64,000 bases of DNA, from the NCBI RefSeq assembly GCF_000423125.1, contig NZ_AUHJ01000005.1, positions 1-64,000 of the forward strand, read 5' to 3'. This DNA is from Haliea salexigens DSM 19537. Lineage in GTDB: Bacteria; Pseudomonadota; Gammaproteobacteria; Pseudomonadales; Halieaceae. A program made the translations under genes and the position numbers. The notes under the pieces are model-generated. The model saw only the letters and a list, made by a program, of their open reading frames with translations. It did not search any database and had not been told where the DNA came from. Positions within the stretch are counted from its first letter, which is position 1. Every line of letters begins with the position of its first letter. Below, one piece after another: positions 9,238-18,453 of this stretch.

Positions 9238-10638
9238 ATGAGTCGGGTGGTACATCTCAGGCACGTGGCTGCGCGACTGAAACAAAAAGCGAATGGCAGT
9301 CGTGTGTTGCGCGCAGGCTTCCTGGCCTCGCTGGTGCGCGGTACCGGGCTGCTGATAACGTTTGGGTTGCAGCTATTGCTGGCACGCCTGATAGGCGACG
9401 CCACCCATTACGGGCTCTATGCCTGGGGGCAGAACCTGCTGTTCCTGCTGGGCGCTATCTTTGCCATTGGTATTCCACTCGCCAGCAGTCGTCTCATTGC
9501 GGTGCATCACGCCCGGGGTGACCTGGCCACTGCCTCGAGAGTGGCCTGGCACAGTACAGGCTGGTTGCTTGTGACGTGCGCCTTGGGCATCGCCGGAGTG
9601 ACTGCGCTGGTACTTGCCATGCCGGCTGAGCTGTTTGTCGACTTTCCGCGCGCGCTGATCCTGTTGGCCGTGTTTGCCGCTCCCCTGGTTTCGTTTACCA
9701 CCTTGCTGCAGGCGCATGCCAGGGCAAAGGGTCGGCTTCTGCTGGCTTTCGGGCCGACACAAGTGCTGCGCCCACTTTTTACCGCGCTTATCGCTGGCGT
9801 AGTCGTATTCTGGGCGGGCTTCCAGCTCGGGGCAATTGAAGCGATGCTCGCCCTGGCTGGCAGTTTGCTGCTGGTGCTTTTGTTGCAATGCGTACTGGTT
9901 GCGCGCACCGGGCGCCGGAATGCCCCCTTGCCCGCCAAAGAGCCATTGGCAGAGGAGGGGAACTATGCGCCTTCGCAGCTCATGCACAATGCACTCCCGC
10001 TGTTTGCGACGCGCTGCGCCACCTTGACCATGCAATACAGCAATACGCTGCTGCTGGGTATTCTGGGCGGGCCAGCGATTGCCGCGAGTTTTTTTGTGGC
10101 AGATCGCCTGGCGCGCCTTGGGGCGATACCGGGTACCGTTGTCGCGGCAGTGGTGCAGCCCTGGCTCGCCAGCGCGTATGCCGAGCGACAGCATGAAAAA
10201 CTGCAGGCGGTAGTTACCGAAGCCAGCCATGTCAGTCTCTGGCCCACTCTGCTCGGCTGCGTTTTGCTCTATCTCGCTGCCCCGTTTCTGGTAGGGTTGT
10301 TTGGCGCCGAGTACCAGGGTGCGCTGGAGGTGCTGGGCATTCTGCTGCTTGGCTACGTTGCAGGTGCAAGTCTTGGTCCCAGCCAGCAAATGCTGGTCAT
10401 GAGCGGCCATCAGAGAGTGCTCATGCACATCATGACGCTTTCGGCCCTGGTGCACATCCTGGCGCTTATACTTCTCATTCCTAATTTTGGTGCTACCGGT
10501 GCCGCGGCCGCCACATTGTTCAGCACGACCCTCGCGCGTTCGCTGTGCCTGGTGATTGTGCGCCGACGCCTGGGTCTGCAACCATCGGCGCTCGTCCATC
10601 TGGCGCAGCGATTGCGAAACAAGGAGCCATTGTCATGA
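9238..10638 (+). CDS. Polysaccharide flippase, Wzx/MATE-like
   Basis: About 466 residues with some 12-14 hydrophobic segments, matching the oligosaccharide flippase (Wzx, MOP superfamily) pattern, including an N-terminal LASLVRGTGLLITFGLQLLL helix. It should move lipid-linked repeat units across the inner membrane. The ATG at 9238 is chosen; a TTG at 9205, inside the previous gene, would add 11 residues. It follows the UDP-xylose synthase gene by 16 bases and shares ATGA with the sulfotransferase gene that follows, so translation of the two is probably coupled. Confidence 0.85.
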   Translation: MSRVVHLRHVAARLKQKANGSRVLRAGFLASLVRGTGLLITFGLQLLLARLIGDATHYGLYAWGQNLLFLLGAIFAIGIPLASSRLIAVHHARGDLATASRVAWHSTGWLLVTCALGIAGVTALVLAMPAELFVDFPRALILLAVFAAPLVSFTTLLQAHARAKGRLLLAFGPTQVLRPLFTALIAGVVVFWAGFQLGAIEAMLALAGSLLLVLLLQCVLVARTGRRNAPLPAKEPLAEEGNYAPSQLMHNALPLFATRCATLTMQYSNTLLLGILGGPAIAASFFVADRLARLGAIPGTVVAAVVQPWLASAYAERQHEKLQAVVTEASHVSLWPTLLGCVLLYLAAPFLVGLFGAEYQGALEVLGILLLGYVAGASLGPSQQMLVMSGHQRVLMHIMTLSALVHILALILLIPNFGATGAAAATLFSTTLARSLCLVIVRRRLGLQPSALVHLAQRLRNKEPLS

Positions 10639-11540
10639 TCAGTGAACCCGTCCCCGCGTCGCCCGGAGGCAAGGCTCGGCGGCGCGTTGCGGTAGTAGTG
10701 CGGCGCAGGTTGCGGGCGTACCGTATGGATCTCGCCAAGTATTACCGCAGGGACTGCGTGTTACCAGACTTTCTGATTATCGGAGCGATGAAGTCGGGCA
10801 CCACGACCCTGTTTCATATGTTACGACAACACCCGGGTTTTTTGCCGCCGCTAGCGAAGGAACTGCAGTACTTCCATCAACCCCGCAATTTTCGCCGCGG
10901 CGAGGCCTGGTACCGTGCCCATTTCCCGCGCCAAAGCCAGTTTGACGCGGCTCGCGCGCAGCTTGGATACAGGCCGGTAACGGGAGAGGCAACGCCGGCC
11001 ATGTCAGCGCCCGGCTATGCGCGACATGCGGCAGCGCTGGTTCCCCATGCCCGCCTGGTAGTGACCTTGCGCAACCCGGTGGACCGCGCCTGGTCGCATT
11101 ATCAGCACATGCGTCGCAACATGTTGCCGGAAAAACTGGACTTCGGCCCGGCACTCGCAAGAGAGCAGGACTGGTATGCGCGCGGGCTGGAGCTCACGAC
11201 AGACAACTTTGCAACGCTCGGGCCCCGCCTGCACAAGTTGGGCTACATCAAGCGCGGCCAATACGCCGAGCAGATTGAAGAATGGTTGCGTCATTTTCCG
11301 AGGGAGCAGTTCCTCTTCCTCAACTTCGATGCCTGGAAAAGCGAGCCTGTTGCCGCTGCAACGCGTATTGCAGAGCATCTCGGCCTGCCCGCTCACAGTT
11401 TTCACGCGGCTGCAGCGAATACTGGTGGCTACGGCAAGGCCATGCCGGAGCAATGTCGGGAGTATCTGACGGAGCACTTCCGGCCATGGAACGCGCGTCT
11501 GTTCAATTTGCTCGGCGAGGACTGGGGGTGGCCGTGCTAG
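10635..11540 (+). CDS. Sulfotransferase, PAPS-dependent
   Basis: About 301 residues of the heparan/chondroitin-like sulfotransferase fold. The 5'-phosphosulfate loop is seen as IIGAMKSGTTTLFHMLRQHP (loop at residues 53-59) and the 3'-phosphate motif as LRNPVDRAWSHYQHM. KRGQYAEQIEEWLRHFPREQ matches the family C-terminal half. It would transfer sulfate from PAPS to a sugar of the polymer. The start at 10635 is set by the ATGA overlap with the flippase gene and by the AAGGAGCC site upstream; the frame stays open further upstream, but that part lies inside the flippase gene. One of two sulfotransferases in the island. Confidence 0.92.
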   Translation: MISEPVPASPGGKARRRVAVVVRRRLRAYRMDLAKYYRRDCVLPDFLIIGAMKSGTTTLFHMLRQHPGFLPPLAKELQYFHQPRNFRRGEAWYRAHFPRQSQFDAARAQLGYRPVTGEATPAMSAPGYARHAAALVPHARLVVTLRNPVDRAWSHYQHMRRNMLPEKLDFGPALAREQDWYARGLELTTDNFATLGPRLHKLGYIKRGQYAEQIEEWLRHFPREQFLFLNFDAWKSEPVAAATRIAEHLGLPAHSFHAAAANTGGYGKAMPEQCREYLTEHFRPWNARLFNLLGEDWGWPC

Positions 11541-11545
11541 CTTCA

Positions 11546-12565
11546 ATGACGCTACGTCCGTCACTGTCCATCGTGGTGAATAATTATAACTATGCACGCT
11601 ATCTGCCGGAGGCATTGGAGTCAGCGCTTGGTCAGCTAGGAGAGCGGGACGAGATCATTGTTGTCGACGATGGCTCGACTGATGACTCGGCGGAGGTGTT
11701 GTCGCGCTACGCGGAAAACCCACATATGACCGTCATACTGCAGCGCAACCAGGGGCAATTTGCCGCCGTTTTGAATGGGCTGGCTGCCGCGCGTGGTGAC
11801 CTGTGTGTGTTGCTCGACAGCGATGACTATCTGCTGCCCGGGTATCTGTCCCGCTTGCGCACCACTGCGGAAGCGCGGTTGCAGGAAGACTTTTTTTTCA
11901 GCGCTGCCGAGCCCGGGGGGGACAGTGTATCCGCGGCTGAGATGACGCGTGCAACACTCGCCAGAATGGCCCTGCCCGAGGGGCCGACCGGGGCCAGCCG
12001 GTGGGGAACCTGGGTCGCGGGTGAGTTTCTGGGTACCCCCACATCGGGCCTGGCGCTGCGGGCAAGCCTGGTGGAAACCATCCTTGCGATGCGTGAACAG
12101 TTGGATGATCGGCTGGCTTGCCCCGCCTGGGCGGTGCACGTATTCCGCATGAATACCTCGAGTCACATCGTCAGTCGACTGTCGGCTGATGGCATCATCG
12201 TGCGCGCGAGCTCGCTGCTCGGTGCGCGCAAGTACTGTATGCGAACGCCCGGATTCTTCTATCGCATCCACGGCGGCAACGCGTTCGCTGGGCTCGGGAC
12301 GTTGGCGCGATTGTATTTACGCTTCAAGCGCGGCAAACAGGTGGTGCGCATGGTGGGCGCAGCAATGGACATACCCTCAAGGCCGACCGTGCGGCAGGTT
12401 TTGCTGGAGGCGGGGGGGCGCAGCGCGCCCTTACGCGTCAGGCGTCGCATCACACTCTGGCTGAACTACAGCCGGGCCCTGCTTTGTACGGCGGACGCTA
12501 TCCCGATGCGTTTCACCGCGCTGCTGCAACTACCGTGGCGTCTCTTTAGACACAGCAAGGCGTAA
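11546..12565 (+). CDS. Family 2 glycosyltransferase
   Basis: About 339 residues with a GT-A fold typical of GT2. It starts SLSIVVNNYNYARYLPEALE, has the nucleotide-binding VVDDGSTDDS (D41-D42) and the metal-binding DSDD at 91-94. The C-terminal part is basic and amphipathic, perhaps for membrane contact. The ATG at 11546 lies five bases after the sulfotransferase stop; in-frame GTG codons at 11528 and 11534 are alternatives. It would add a sugar to the lipid-linked repeat unit; donor and acceptor are not predictable. Its last 36 bases overlap the tail of the convergent WecG-like gene. Confidence 0.9.
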   Translation: MTLRPSLSIVVNNYNYARYLPEALESALGQLGERDEIIVVDDGSTDDSAEVLSRYAENPHMTVILQRNQGQFAAVLNGLAAARGDLCVLLDSDDYLLPGYLSRLRTTAEARLQEDFFFSAAEPGGDSVSAAEMTRATLARMALPEGPTGASRWGTWVAGEFLGTPTSGLALRASLVETILAMREQLDDRLACPAWAVHVFRMNTSSHIVSRLSADGIIVRASSLLGARKYCMRTPGFFYRIHGGNAFAGLGTLARLYLRFKRGKQVVRMVGAAMDIPSRPTVRQVLLEAGGRSAPLRVRRRITLWLNYSRALLCTADAIPMRFTALLQLPWRLFRHSKA

Positions 12566-13306
12566 CCGCAAGAGGGGTGCGAGCAAAAACCAGGGTGTCA
12601 GCAGGTAGCGGCGCCAGAGCCGTCTGGGGTCGTGTAACAGGCGGTATAGCCATGCCGCGCCATGCCTCGACCAGGATGCGGGTGGTTGCGCCTGCTCACC
12701 GCTGTAATAGTCCAGCGTGCCCCCCGCCTGAAGAATAATTCCGGCCGTGAGCGCATCGCGGTGCTCAAGTATCCACTGCTCCTGCAGAGGCATCCCGAGC
12801 CCGACCAGCAACAGGTCCGGGGCGAAGGTATTGATGCGCTCAATGACCCGTTCGCTGTTCGACTCATATCCGTGGTGCAGGCCGATGGCGAGTTCTTGCC
12901 AGGATTCTCCCAGCCAGTGGCGCGCCCGCTCAACACTTGCTGGCGACCCACCCAGGTAAAAAACGCGCAGAGAGGCGCGTTCCGCCATGGTGAGGAATTC
13001 AGGCAGACAATCCATCAAGGAAAAGCGCTGCATTCCCGCGGTTTCGACGCCGGCAACCCGTAACGCCCACAATGCGCCCATGCCGTCGATGTAGCACTCG
13101 CAACTCGTCTGGTAAAAGCGGCGCACCTGCTCGTCGGTTTGTACCAGATACAGGCTGTGCAGGTTGTGGTGGGCGAATATCAGGCCTTCTGCGCCCTCTG
13201 CAAGGCGGGCCGTCAGTTGCAGGAAAAAGTCGGGCAGGCTGCGTGCCCGAATAGTGCAGCCGGCAAACGCTGCCAGTGCAGGACCGCTGGAGATGTCTTC
13301 ATTCAT
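12530..13306 (-). CDS. WecG/TagA/CpsF-family glycosyltransferase
   Basis: A 258-residue protein of the WecG/TagA/CpsF (GT26) family. Characteristic segments are the N-terminal HHNLHSLYLV, ECYIDGMGALWALR, the central VFYLGGSPASVERARHWL and LLLVGLGMPLQEQWI. Members add a sugar such as N-acetylmannosamine(uronate) to a polyprenyl-linked primer. The C-terminal helix (LLTPWFLLAPLLRLRL) is hydrophobic and basic, fitting membrane association. It is the last gene of the leftward arm and overlaps the preceding sulfotransferase gene by eight bases, so it is probably the final step encoded by that operon. Confidence 0.9.
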   Translation of the reverse strand: MNEDISSGPALAAFAGCTIRARSLPDFFLQLTARLAEGAEGLIFAHHNLHSLYLVQTDEQVRRFYQTSCECYIDGMGALWALRVAGVETAGMQRFSLMDCLPEFLTMAERASLRVFYLGGSPASVERARHWLGESWQELAIGLHHGYESNSERVIERINTFAPDLLLVGLGMPLQEQWILEHRDALTAGIILQAGGTLDYYSGEQAQPPASWSRHGAAWLYRLLHDPRRLWRRYLLTPWFLLAPLLRLRLAVSKETPR

Positions 13307-14219
13307 CCGGCAGCCATTCGCGCAAATTGCGGTTGGTGACGTTCATGAGCCCCTCAATTTCAGCGCTGAACTCGCGGCTCAATGCGTTGCGCTCTGCTCT
13401 CGGCAAGGGCGGCAGGCGGCGCAGATTGGATTGATCGATACGCTCCTTGGTCCAGCTTACAAAGGGCAATGGCAGCAGGCGACGCGCTGTGCGTTTGATG
13501 CGAGGAGAACGCACCAGTCGATACAGCGCGCGGCTGCGCGGCAGGCCCGAACGGTTTTGTCGGTGTGCGGCGGGGGCTCTGCCCGTTGTTTCCAGCTCAA
13601 GGAAATTGCAGCAGCCCCGCCACAGGCATTCTGGCCTGTCGCGCAAGTCCTCGTAAAACATGATGTGTACGCGGTCCCTGCCAAACTGCTTGATATAGTC
13701 GCGCACGGGCGCCAGGTAGTGACTCATTTCCCGATACCGCAACAGGTGTGACGGGTTTTTTCGCTCGGGCTCCGCCTGCAGCGCCTGTGCAAACTGCTCA
13801 TACGGTTCTTCGTTGTCGCGCCGGGCATGACACCAAGCGGAATAAGCGCGGTCGGCGGGTTGGCGCAGTATGATCAGAATCCTCGCCTCGGCATTGAAAT
13901 TGTGCAGGCGCGCCGCCATACCTGGCTCGGAAAGGTACCAGGTGCTGGCATCGCCGAGGTAGCGGGCCTGCGCAGGGGCGTCCTGGAACAGGTCGAGATA
14001 CTCCGCGCGCGACGCGACGACCCATGAGCTTGCCGCTGCCGGGCGTCCATAACCGTCCAGTGCCCGGTAACCCGCAGCGCCGAAAGCGAGGTAGCCCGGC
14101 TCCTTCGGCTGGCACATGTAGATTTCAGGGTGCTGACTGAGCATGACTGCGAGGGTGGTGGTGCCGCTCTTTTGCGCGCCAACCAGAAACAGGTTGGGCA
14201 GGCGTGGCTCAGTAGGCAT
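13299..14219 (-). CDS. Sulfotransferase, PAPS-dependent (second copy)
   Basis: About 306 residues. The PAPS loop appears as LFLVGAQKSGTTTLAVMLSQ (loop at 16-23) and the 3'-phosphate motif as ILRQPADRAYSAW. It shares the fold with the sulfotransferase of the rightward arm but differs strongly in sequence, so the two probably sulfate different positions or sugars. The start at 14219 (MPTEPRLPN) is chosen because it lies just before the sulfate-binding loop; a longer frame exists but runs inside the upstream gene. It overlaps the WbaP-like gene by 11 bases and the WecG-like gene by eight. Confidence 0.92.
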   Translation of the reverse strand: MPTEPRLPNLFLVGAQKSGTTTLAVMLSQHPEIYMCQPKEPGYLAFGAAGYRALDGYGRPAAASSWVVASRAEYLDLFQDAPAQARYLGDASTWYLSEPGMAARLHNFNAEARILIILRQPADRAYSAWCHARRDNEEPYEQFAQALQAEPERKNPSHLLRYREMSHYLAPVRDYIKQFGRDRVHIMFYEDLRDRPECLWRGCCNFLELETTGRAPAAHRQNRSGLPRSRALYRLVRSPRIKRTARRLLPLPFVSWTKERIDQSNLRRLPPLPRAERNALSREFSAEIEGLMNVTNRNLREWLPDE

Positions 14220-15585
14220 TGCGGCCGCTCCAGCCCAGTAGCGCCGTTTTCGCCAGAATTTTGATATCCAGCCAGATCGACCAGTTCTCGATGTAGTAAA
14301 GGTCGTATTCGAGTCGCTTCTGCATTTTATCCAGGGTCTCCGTGGCACCGCGACAGCCGTTGATTTGTGCCCACCCCGTGATGCCAGGCTTCACCCGGTG
14401 GCGCTGCATGTAGGTGTCCAGCCTTTTGCGGTATTGATCGTTTAATTCCAGCGGGTGTGGCCGTGGCCCTACCAGCGACATGTCTCCCTGCAGCACGTTG
14501 AAGAGCTGCGGCAGTTCATCGAGGCTGCTGCGCCGCAGGAAGCGTCCAATGCGGGTCACGCGTGGGTCGTTGCGGCTCGCCTGTCGCGTGTCAGCGTTTC
14601 TGGCTGTGTGCATCGTACGGAATTTGAATACCCGGATGATCCTCCCACCACCCCCGTGACGGGGTTGTTTGAAGAGCGCAGGTCCAGGGGAGTCCAGGCG
14701 CACCAGCGCCGCAATCAGCACCAGTAGCGGTGACAGCGCCAGCAGCGCAACGGCGGCTAGTGTACGGTCCATCAGCGCCTTGACAGCGCCCTCGGGCCCG
14801 TCCAGCGGCGTGGCGTTGAGTTCAATCACCGTGAGGCCATCCACATCGTTGATGCGGTGCTGCAACATCCGCAGCACGGTGAGGTCGGGCACGTAGCGCA
14901 CAGGCAGGCTGCTCTGGCTCAAGCCACTTTGTAAAACCGTGTCGGGAATGGCGCTGGCGCCATCGGGCGCGAGCCAGAGCTCGTCCACATGACTGTCAGC
15001 GCCGCTCAGGAGTTCGTCGAGTTCGGCGAAGTGTCCGAGAAACGTGGCGGGTAGCCGCAGGCCTGCCGTTTCCGGCTCGCCCGGTAGCGCCAGCATGCCA
15101 ATCACCTGGTTTTGCGGTTGCCGGCTTTGCAGATGTGACACTGTCGCACAGGCCAGTGGACCGGTGCCCAGCATCAGTATCCTGCGACTGGCTGATGTGG
15201 GCAGCGTGCTGGCAAACAGGCGCCAGACTGCCATGCCCGGAATACTCAATATGACCCAACCCAGCATCCACAGGCGGGAGAAGTCCGCAGTGGACTTGGT
15301 CAGCATGGCGATTGCCAGCAGGCTGGCAAATACCAGCAGTAAACCGGGAACCGCCGCGACCACGCCGCGCACCGGATGGCAGCAGTGCGGGTGGCGATAG
15401 GCGCCGGTAAGCGGGAGCAGGACGATCGCGAGCAGAAAGGCCAGTAGCAGGGCAATAGGGTAGGGGGCGCCCATGTTGGCATCGGGGAAGCGCAGCAGCC
15501 AGCTGATTCCCCCTGCCGTTACCAGGGCGAGAGCATCCAGTGGCGGCGCATAAGCCGTCAGGCGGGTGTTGGTTGATGCTGCCAC
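14209..15585 (-). CDS. Polyprenyl-phosphate sugar-1-phosphate transferase (WbaP/WcaJ-like)
   Basis: A 458-residue polyisoprenyl-phosphate hexose-1-phosphate transferase that starts repeat-unit synthesis on undecaprenyl phosphate. The N-terminal 130 residues hold about four hydrophobic segments, followed by a CoA-binding-like region with [16 protein letters not shown]. The C-terminal catalytic domain has [17 protein letters not shown], the Asp-Glu pair in [28 protein letters not shown] and [15 protein letters not shown]. The start is GTG at 15585, overlapping the previous stop by one base (TAGTG). This is the only initiating transferase recognised in the island, so it probably sets the first sugar of the polymer. 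Confidence 0.93.
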   Translation of the reverse strand: MAASTNTRLTAYAPPLDALALVTAGGISWLLRFPDANMGAPYPIALLLAFLLAIVLLPLTGAYRHPHCCHPVRGVVAAVPGLLLVFASLLAIAMLTKSTADFSRLWMLGWVILSIPGMAVWRLFASTLPTSASRRILMLGTGPLACATVSHLQSRQPQNQVIGMLALPGEPETAGLRLPATFLGHFAELDELLSGADSHVDELWLAPDGASAIPDTVLQSGLSQSSLPVRYVPDLTVLRMLQHRINDVDGLTVIELNATPLDGPEGAVKALMDRTLAAVALLALSPLLVLIAALVRLDSPGPALFKQPRHGGGGRIIRVFKFRTMHTARNADTRQASRNDPRVTRIGRFLRRSSLDELPQLFNVLQGDMSLVGPRPHPLELNDQYRKRLDTYMQRHRVKPGITGWAQINGCRGATETLDKMQKRLEYDLYYIENWSIWLDIKILAKTALLGWSGRNAY

Positions 15586-17009
15586 TAGTGCGCCTCTGCT
15601 GCGCGGTTGGCATGCCAGAGCGTCGCCAGTTGCGCAAAAGCGACGTAGACCCCCAGCGGTACCACGTAAAGCAGCGCTCGATCCAGTGTGACGCCGTTGG
15701 CGGCCTGACGGAAATAGTGGGTGAGGCCAAATACTGCCAACAGAACGCCCAGACCACAGACAAACACCACGAGGGCGATATTGTGCAGGGTCTTATAGCC
15801 GCGTAGCCACAGGCCCGCGAGCAGGCAGGTGAAGAGCAATAGCCAGAACAGGTGCCAGTTGGCGGTTATAAAAAAGCTGTCCCAGAGTAGTGGTAGCAGC
15901 GGCGCGGGCGCGAGCTGCAGTGTGGGCAGCGCGCCGGGCAAGGGGATTGTCAGGTGGTCGGCGCCAAATTGTGCGGCGTCGGGGTGCAAACCCAGTAGCA
16001 GGCCCACAGTGGTCAGCGCCAAGGCGCTGCCCAGAAACCAGCCAACCCAGCGGGCCGGGGGACGCCACAGGAGCAGCCCTGCAGCGGCGAGCAGAATCGC
16101 CGCGTAGGCGAGCCCGGGAACCTTGAAGAATGCGCAGCATAGCGCCAGTAACGCGGCGAGCACCCCCCAGCGCCACTGGCCAGAGGCGTGCCATTCCGCC
16201 AGGGCCATGCCGCCAAGCCCGAACGCCACCGCAAGCCAGAGGTCCGCATACCCGGGTAGCGCTGTGTGGGTGTTGGCCAGCGGCTGGCTAAGCAGTGCAA
16301 ACACCGCGAGTGCACAGACGGCGCGAGGCAAACTCAGTTGGCGCAGGTGCCCCCAGAGCGCGAGCCCCGCTGCGGCTGGTAGCAGCAGCCAGGGCAGGTA
16401 CAGGAGGTTGTGGTCGTAGGTGCCGCCACCCAGCATGGGCCAGAGCAGCAGCAGAGGCACGCCGGGCGGATAGACATTTGCCCGCGGATTGCCGAGGGTG
16501 TAGGGCGCGGGGTCTGTCGTGGCGGCCAGCCATTGCTCGGGCATCACAAAGGTGGCCAGTGCGCCCTCATGGAACCACACCACCGCACGCGGCGCCCAGT
16601 TCATCCAGGCATCCCATGCGAACAGCGGCCGCATTGTCACTTCCCCTGCGAGGCTGAGACCGCGTTCCGCGAGAAAAGCGAGAAGTGGCAACAGCCACAG
16701 TGCATCACGCCAGCCCACTGTAAATTCTGGCCCTGGCGACGGTGTGTTCCGTCTCCACGCCAGTACCAAGAGTGCTGTCAGTGCAGCCAGGACCCAGGCG
16801 AGAGGTGCGAACGCCAATCTCAGGCCGAGGGCGTCCCATGCGAGCAGAAGCAGAATGATCAACAGCTGCCCGACCATGAATCCATGCCCCAGCAACAGTG
16901 TGAACCGGAGTGGCCCGAGCAAGGCGCGAACGGCGACCACGCCGGCCAGCCAGGGCAGGGCCAGGGCGAGCATGAGGCCCGTCGCGTCAAGTTCGGGAAT
17001 CATCGTCAT
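15585..17009 (-). CDS. Multi-pass membrane protein, possible GT-C glycosyltransferase or polymerase
   Basis: A 474-residue very hydrophobic protein with about 11-13 transmembrane segments. A large external loop after the first segments holds FAWDAWMNWAPRAVVWF and the PPGVPLLLLWPML segment; an acidic-aromatic loop of this kind recalls GT-C transferases (ArnT, PMT) and Wzy polymerases, but no exact family motif is recognised. It shares ATGA with the upstream gene (17006-17009), showing translational coupling. Since no other polymerase candidate is seen in the island, this protein is the best candidate for that role, by inference only. Confidence 0.7.
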   Translation of the reverse strand: MTMIPELDATGLMLALALPWLAGVVAVRALLGPLRFTLLLGHGFMVGQLLIILLLLAWDALGLRLAFAPLAWVLAALTALLVLAWRRNTPSPGPEFTVGWRDALWLLPLLAFLAERGLSLAGEVTMRPLFAWDAWMNWAPRAVVWFHEGALATFVMPEQWLAATTDPAPYTLGNPRANVYPPGVPLLLLWPMLGGGTYDHNLLYLPWLLLPAAAGLALWGHLRQLSLPRAVCALAVFALLSQPLANTHTALPGYADLWLAVAFGLGGMALAEWHASGQWRWGVLAALLALCCAFFKVPGLAYAAILLAAAGLLLWRPPARWVGWFLGSALALTTVGLLLGLHPDAAQFGADHLTIPLPGALPTLQLAPAPLLPLLWDSFFITANWHLFWLLLFTCLLAGLWLRGYKTLHNIALVVFVCGLGVLLAVFGLTHYFRQAANGVTLDRALLYVVPLGVYVAFAQLATLWHANRAAEAH

Positions 17010-18286
17010 GGTGTCGTCGGTACCCCCAGGTAGCCGGACAGCAGATACAGGTTGCCTCTGGCATGTGAGTCCACCAGGCGTGCCCGATAGGCGTGGTGAC
17101 CATCGCTGAGTATTTTCTGTTGCGGCAGGTACTGGATCTGCGGCATTGCGCCCAGAGTCAGGACGTAATCGCCCCGGCGCATTTGACCGGGCGGCAGCAG
17201 CTCGGCGCCGTAGTTGTAGGTGTTTGCCGGAAGCATGTGGAACTGCAGGCGCAAGCGATCAAAATTCTGACCCGCCGCCGTGTTCAAGAGGAACACCCGC
17301 GCATCCTGCGAGTGCAGCCGGCCCTGTATGTGCCCGGCGTAATCGTAGAGTTCTGCGTGGCGACTCGCGGCATGTTTCTCGGCCTGGGTTTTACCTGCGA
17401 ACGCTTCGCCAGTGAGGAGGGACTGCCGATCGAGCTGTGCCTGCCACAAACGATCCAATAACAACCAGGGTAAAAACACGGCGAGCAATCCTGCGGCCAG
17501 CAGAGCGCGGGACCCAGGCCGGCGCCAGACCGCCCAAAGTGTAACAAACGCCAGCGCCAGTACCGCCCAGAGTCCGATGAGTCGCGCGGGGGAGTGGTCG
17601 CTACCCGGGGGTGCGCCAAGGTAGCGATTGATGGCGAACGCCGGCCAGCTGCCGCCTGCATGCCAGTGCGACCAGGCCGTCCCCAGGTTCGCCGTACGGG
17701 AATCCGGGTGCAATGCAAGCTCGCGCAATGCGACCGGGGCGGCTGCATCGGCACTGAATGCGCCCAGTGCCAGGTGTGTTGTCGTACCTCGCCAGAGTTC
17801 CGAGGTGGACATCCGGTGCCAGCTCACCCCATTGCCCGCCGCCTCAAGTGGTGCGTAATACTGTTGCCCGGGATTCTCCTGTGTGCGCCAGAAAAGAAAA
17901 TAGCGCAGCGATGGGTTGCTCCCCGCCGCATCGAGCCGAATGTAGGGATAGCGTTCCAGTGGCAGCCGCGCCTCAACGGAAAACACCGCCTCGCCGCCGG
18001 TCAGCTGGCCAATGATCTGGGTGTTACCGTCGATATAGGCGCCGTCGCCCCGCTCGGCCCGAAAGTCGCTTCCCGCAAATACGCGGCTGGCAGCTGTGCC
18101 TGATACCGCAGCGCCATGCCCGGCATCCAGTTGCGGCAATAGCGCCCACAGCGTGAAAGCGGCAAGCAGCAGTGCGCCGCCCGAGGCCAATATGCCCCGT
18201 AGCACGCTCCCTGCACTACCATCGGACGCCATAACGGGGTCTGGTGGGGGGGCGCCAGGCCCCTCTGGGTTTTGCCTGCTATTCAT
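17006..18286 (-). CDS. Membrane-anchored protein of unknown function in polysaccharide operon
   Basis: About 426 residues, not recognised. It has one hydrophobic segment near residues 30-50, a long non-membrane region of about 190 residues with beta-rich character (YIRLDAAGSNPSLRYFLFW looks like a carbohydrate- or jellyroll-like strand pair), two or three further hydrophobic segments near 220-275 and a hydrophilic C-terminal domain. It resembles membrane partners of GT-C-like enzymes that carry a periplasmic sugar-binding domain. The first gene of the five-gene leftward operon. ATG at 18286 is chosen; GTG at 18304 is an alternative. It is coupled to the downstream membrane protein by a four-base overlap, so the two may form a complex. 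Confidence 0.65.
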   Translation of the reverse strand: MNSRQNPEGPGAPPPDPVMASDGSAGSVLRGILASGGALLLAAFTLWALLPQLDAGHGAAVSGTAASRVFAGSDFRAERGDGAYIDGNTQIIGQLTGGEAVFSVEARLPLERYPYIRLDAAGSNPSLRYFLFWRTQENPGQQYYAPLEAAGNGVSWHRMSTSELWRGTTTHLALGAFSADAAAPVALRELALHPDSRTANLGTAWSHWHAGGSWPAFAINRYLGAPPGSDHSPARLIGLWAVLALAFVTLWAVWRRPGSRALLAAGLLAVFLPWLLLDRLWQAQLDRQSLLTGEAFAGKTQAEKHAASRHAELYDYAGHIQGRLHSQDARVFLLNTAAGQNFDRLRLQFHMLPANTYNYGAELLPPGQMRRGDYVLTLGAMPQIQYLPQQKILSDGHHAYRARLVDSHARGNLYLLSGYLGVPTTP

Positions 18287-18395
18287 CAGTAAAGGGGATT
18301 TCACCGCTGAAAAAACTGCAGCTTAGCGCTTGGCACTCCACAGGCCAAGGTCCGCACAGGGCTTTGCGCCGCGTTTTAGCCGGCAGAGCTCCGCG

Positions 18396-18425
18396 TTGTG
18401 CACGCTACAGGCCTTCTGGTTTAAT
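18396..18425 (+). promoter_or_regulatory. Possible sigma70 promoter for hydrolase-plsC pair
   Basis: TTGTGC at 18396-18401 and TTTAAT at 18420-18425 are separated by 18 bases, 28 bases before the ATG of the hydrolase gene. A ribosome binding site GGGAGGT follows. The same 170-base gap must also hold the promoter for the leftward polysaccharide operon, which I could not assign. Confidence 0.4.
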
Positions 18426-18453
18426 GCAGGCCTCATAGCTCCGGGAGGTTCAC

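Noticed and set aside
9373-10599. Long open frame of about 408 codons opposite the flippase gene
   Set aside because: It lies fully antisense to a well-supported membrane protein gene and has low-complexity composition; open antisense frames are common in GC-rich DNA.
14220-14348. N-terminal extension of the second sulfotransferase
   Set aside because: The extra residues overlap the conserved C-terminal part of the WbaP-like gene and precede the sulfate-binding loop without any domain.
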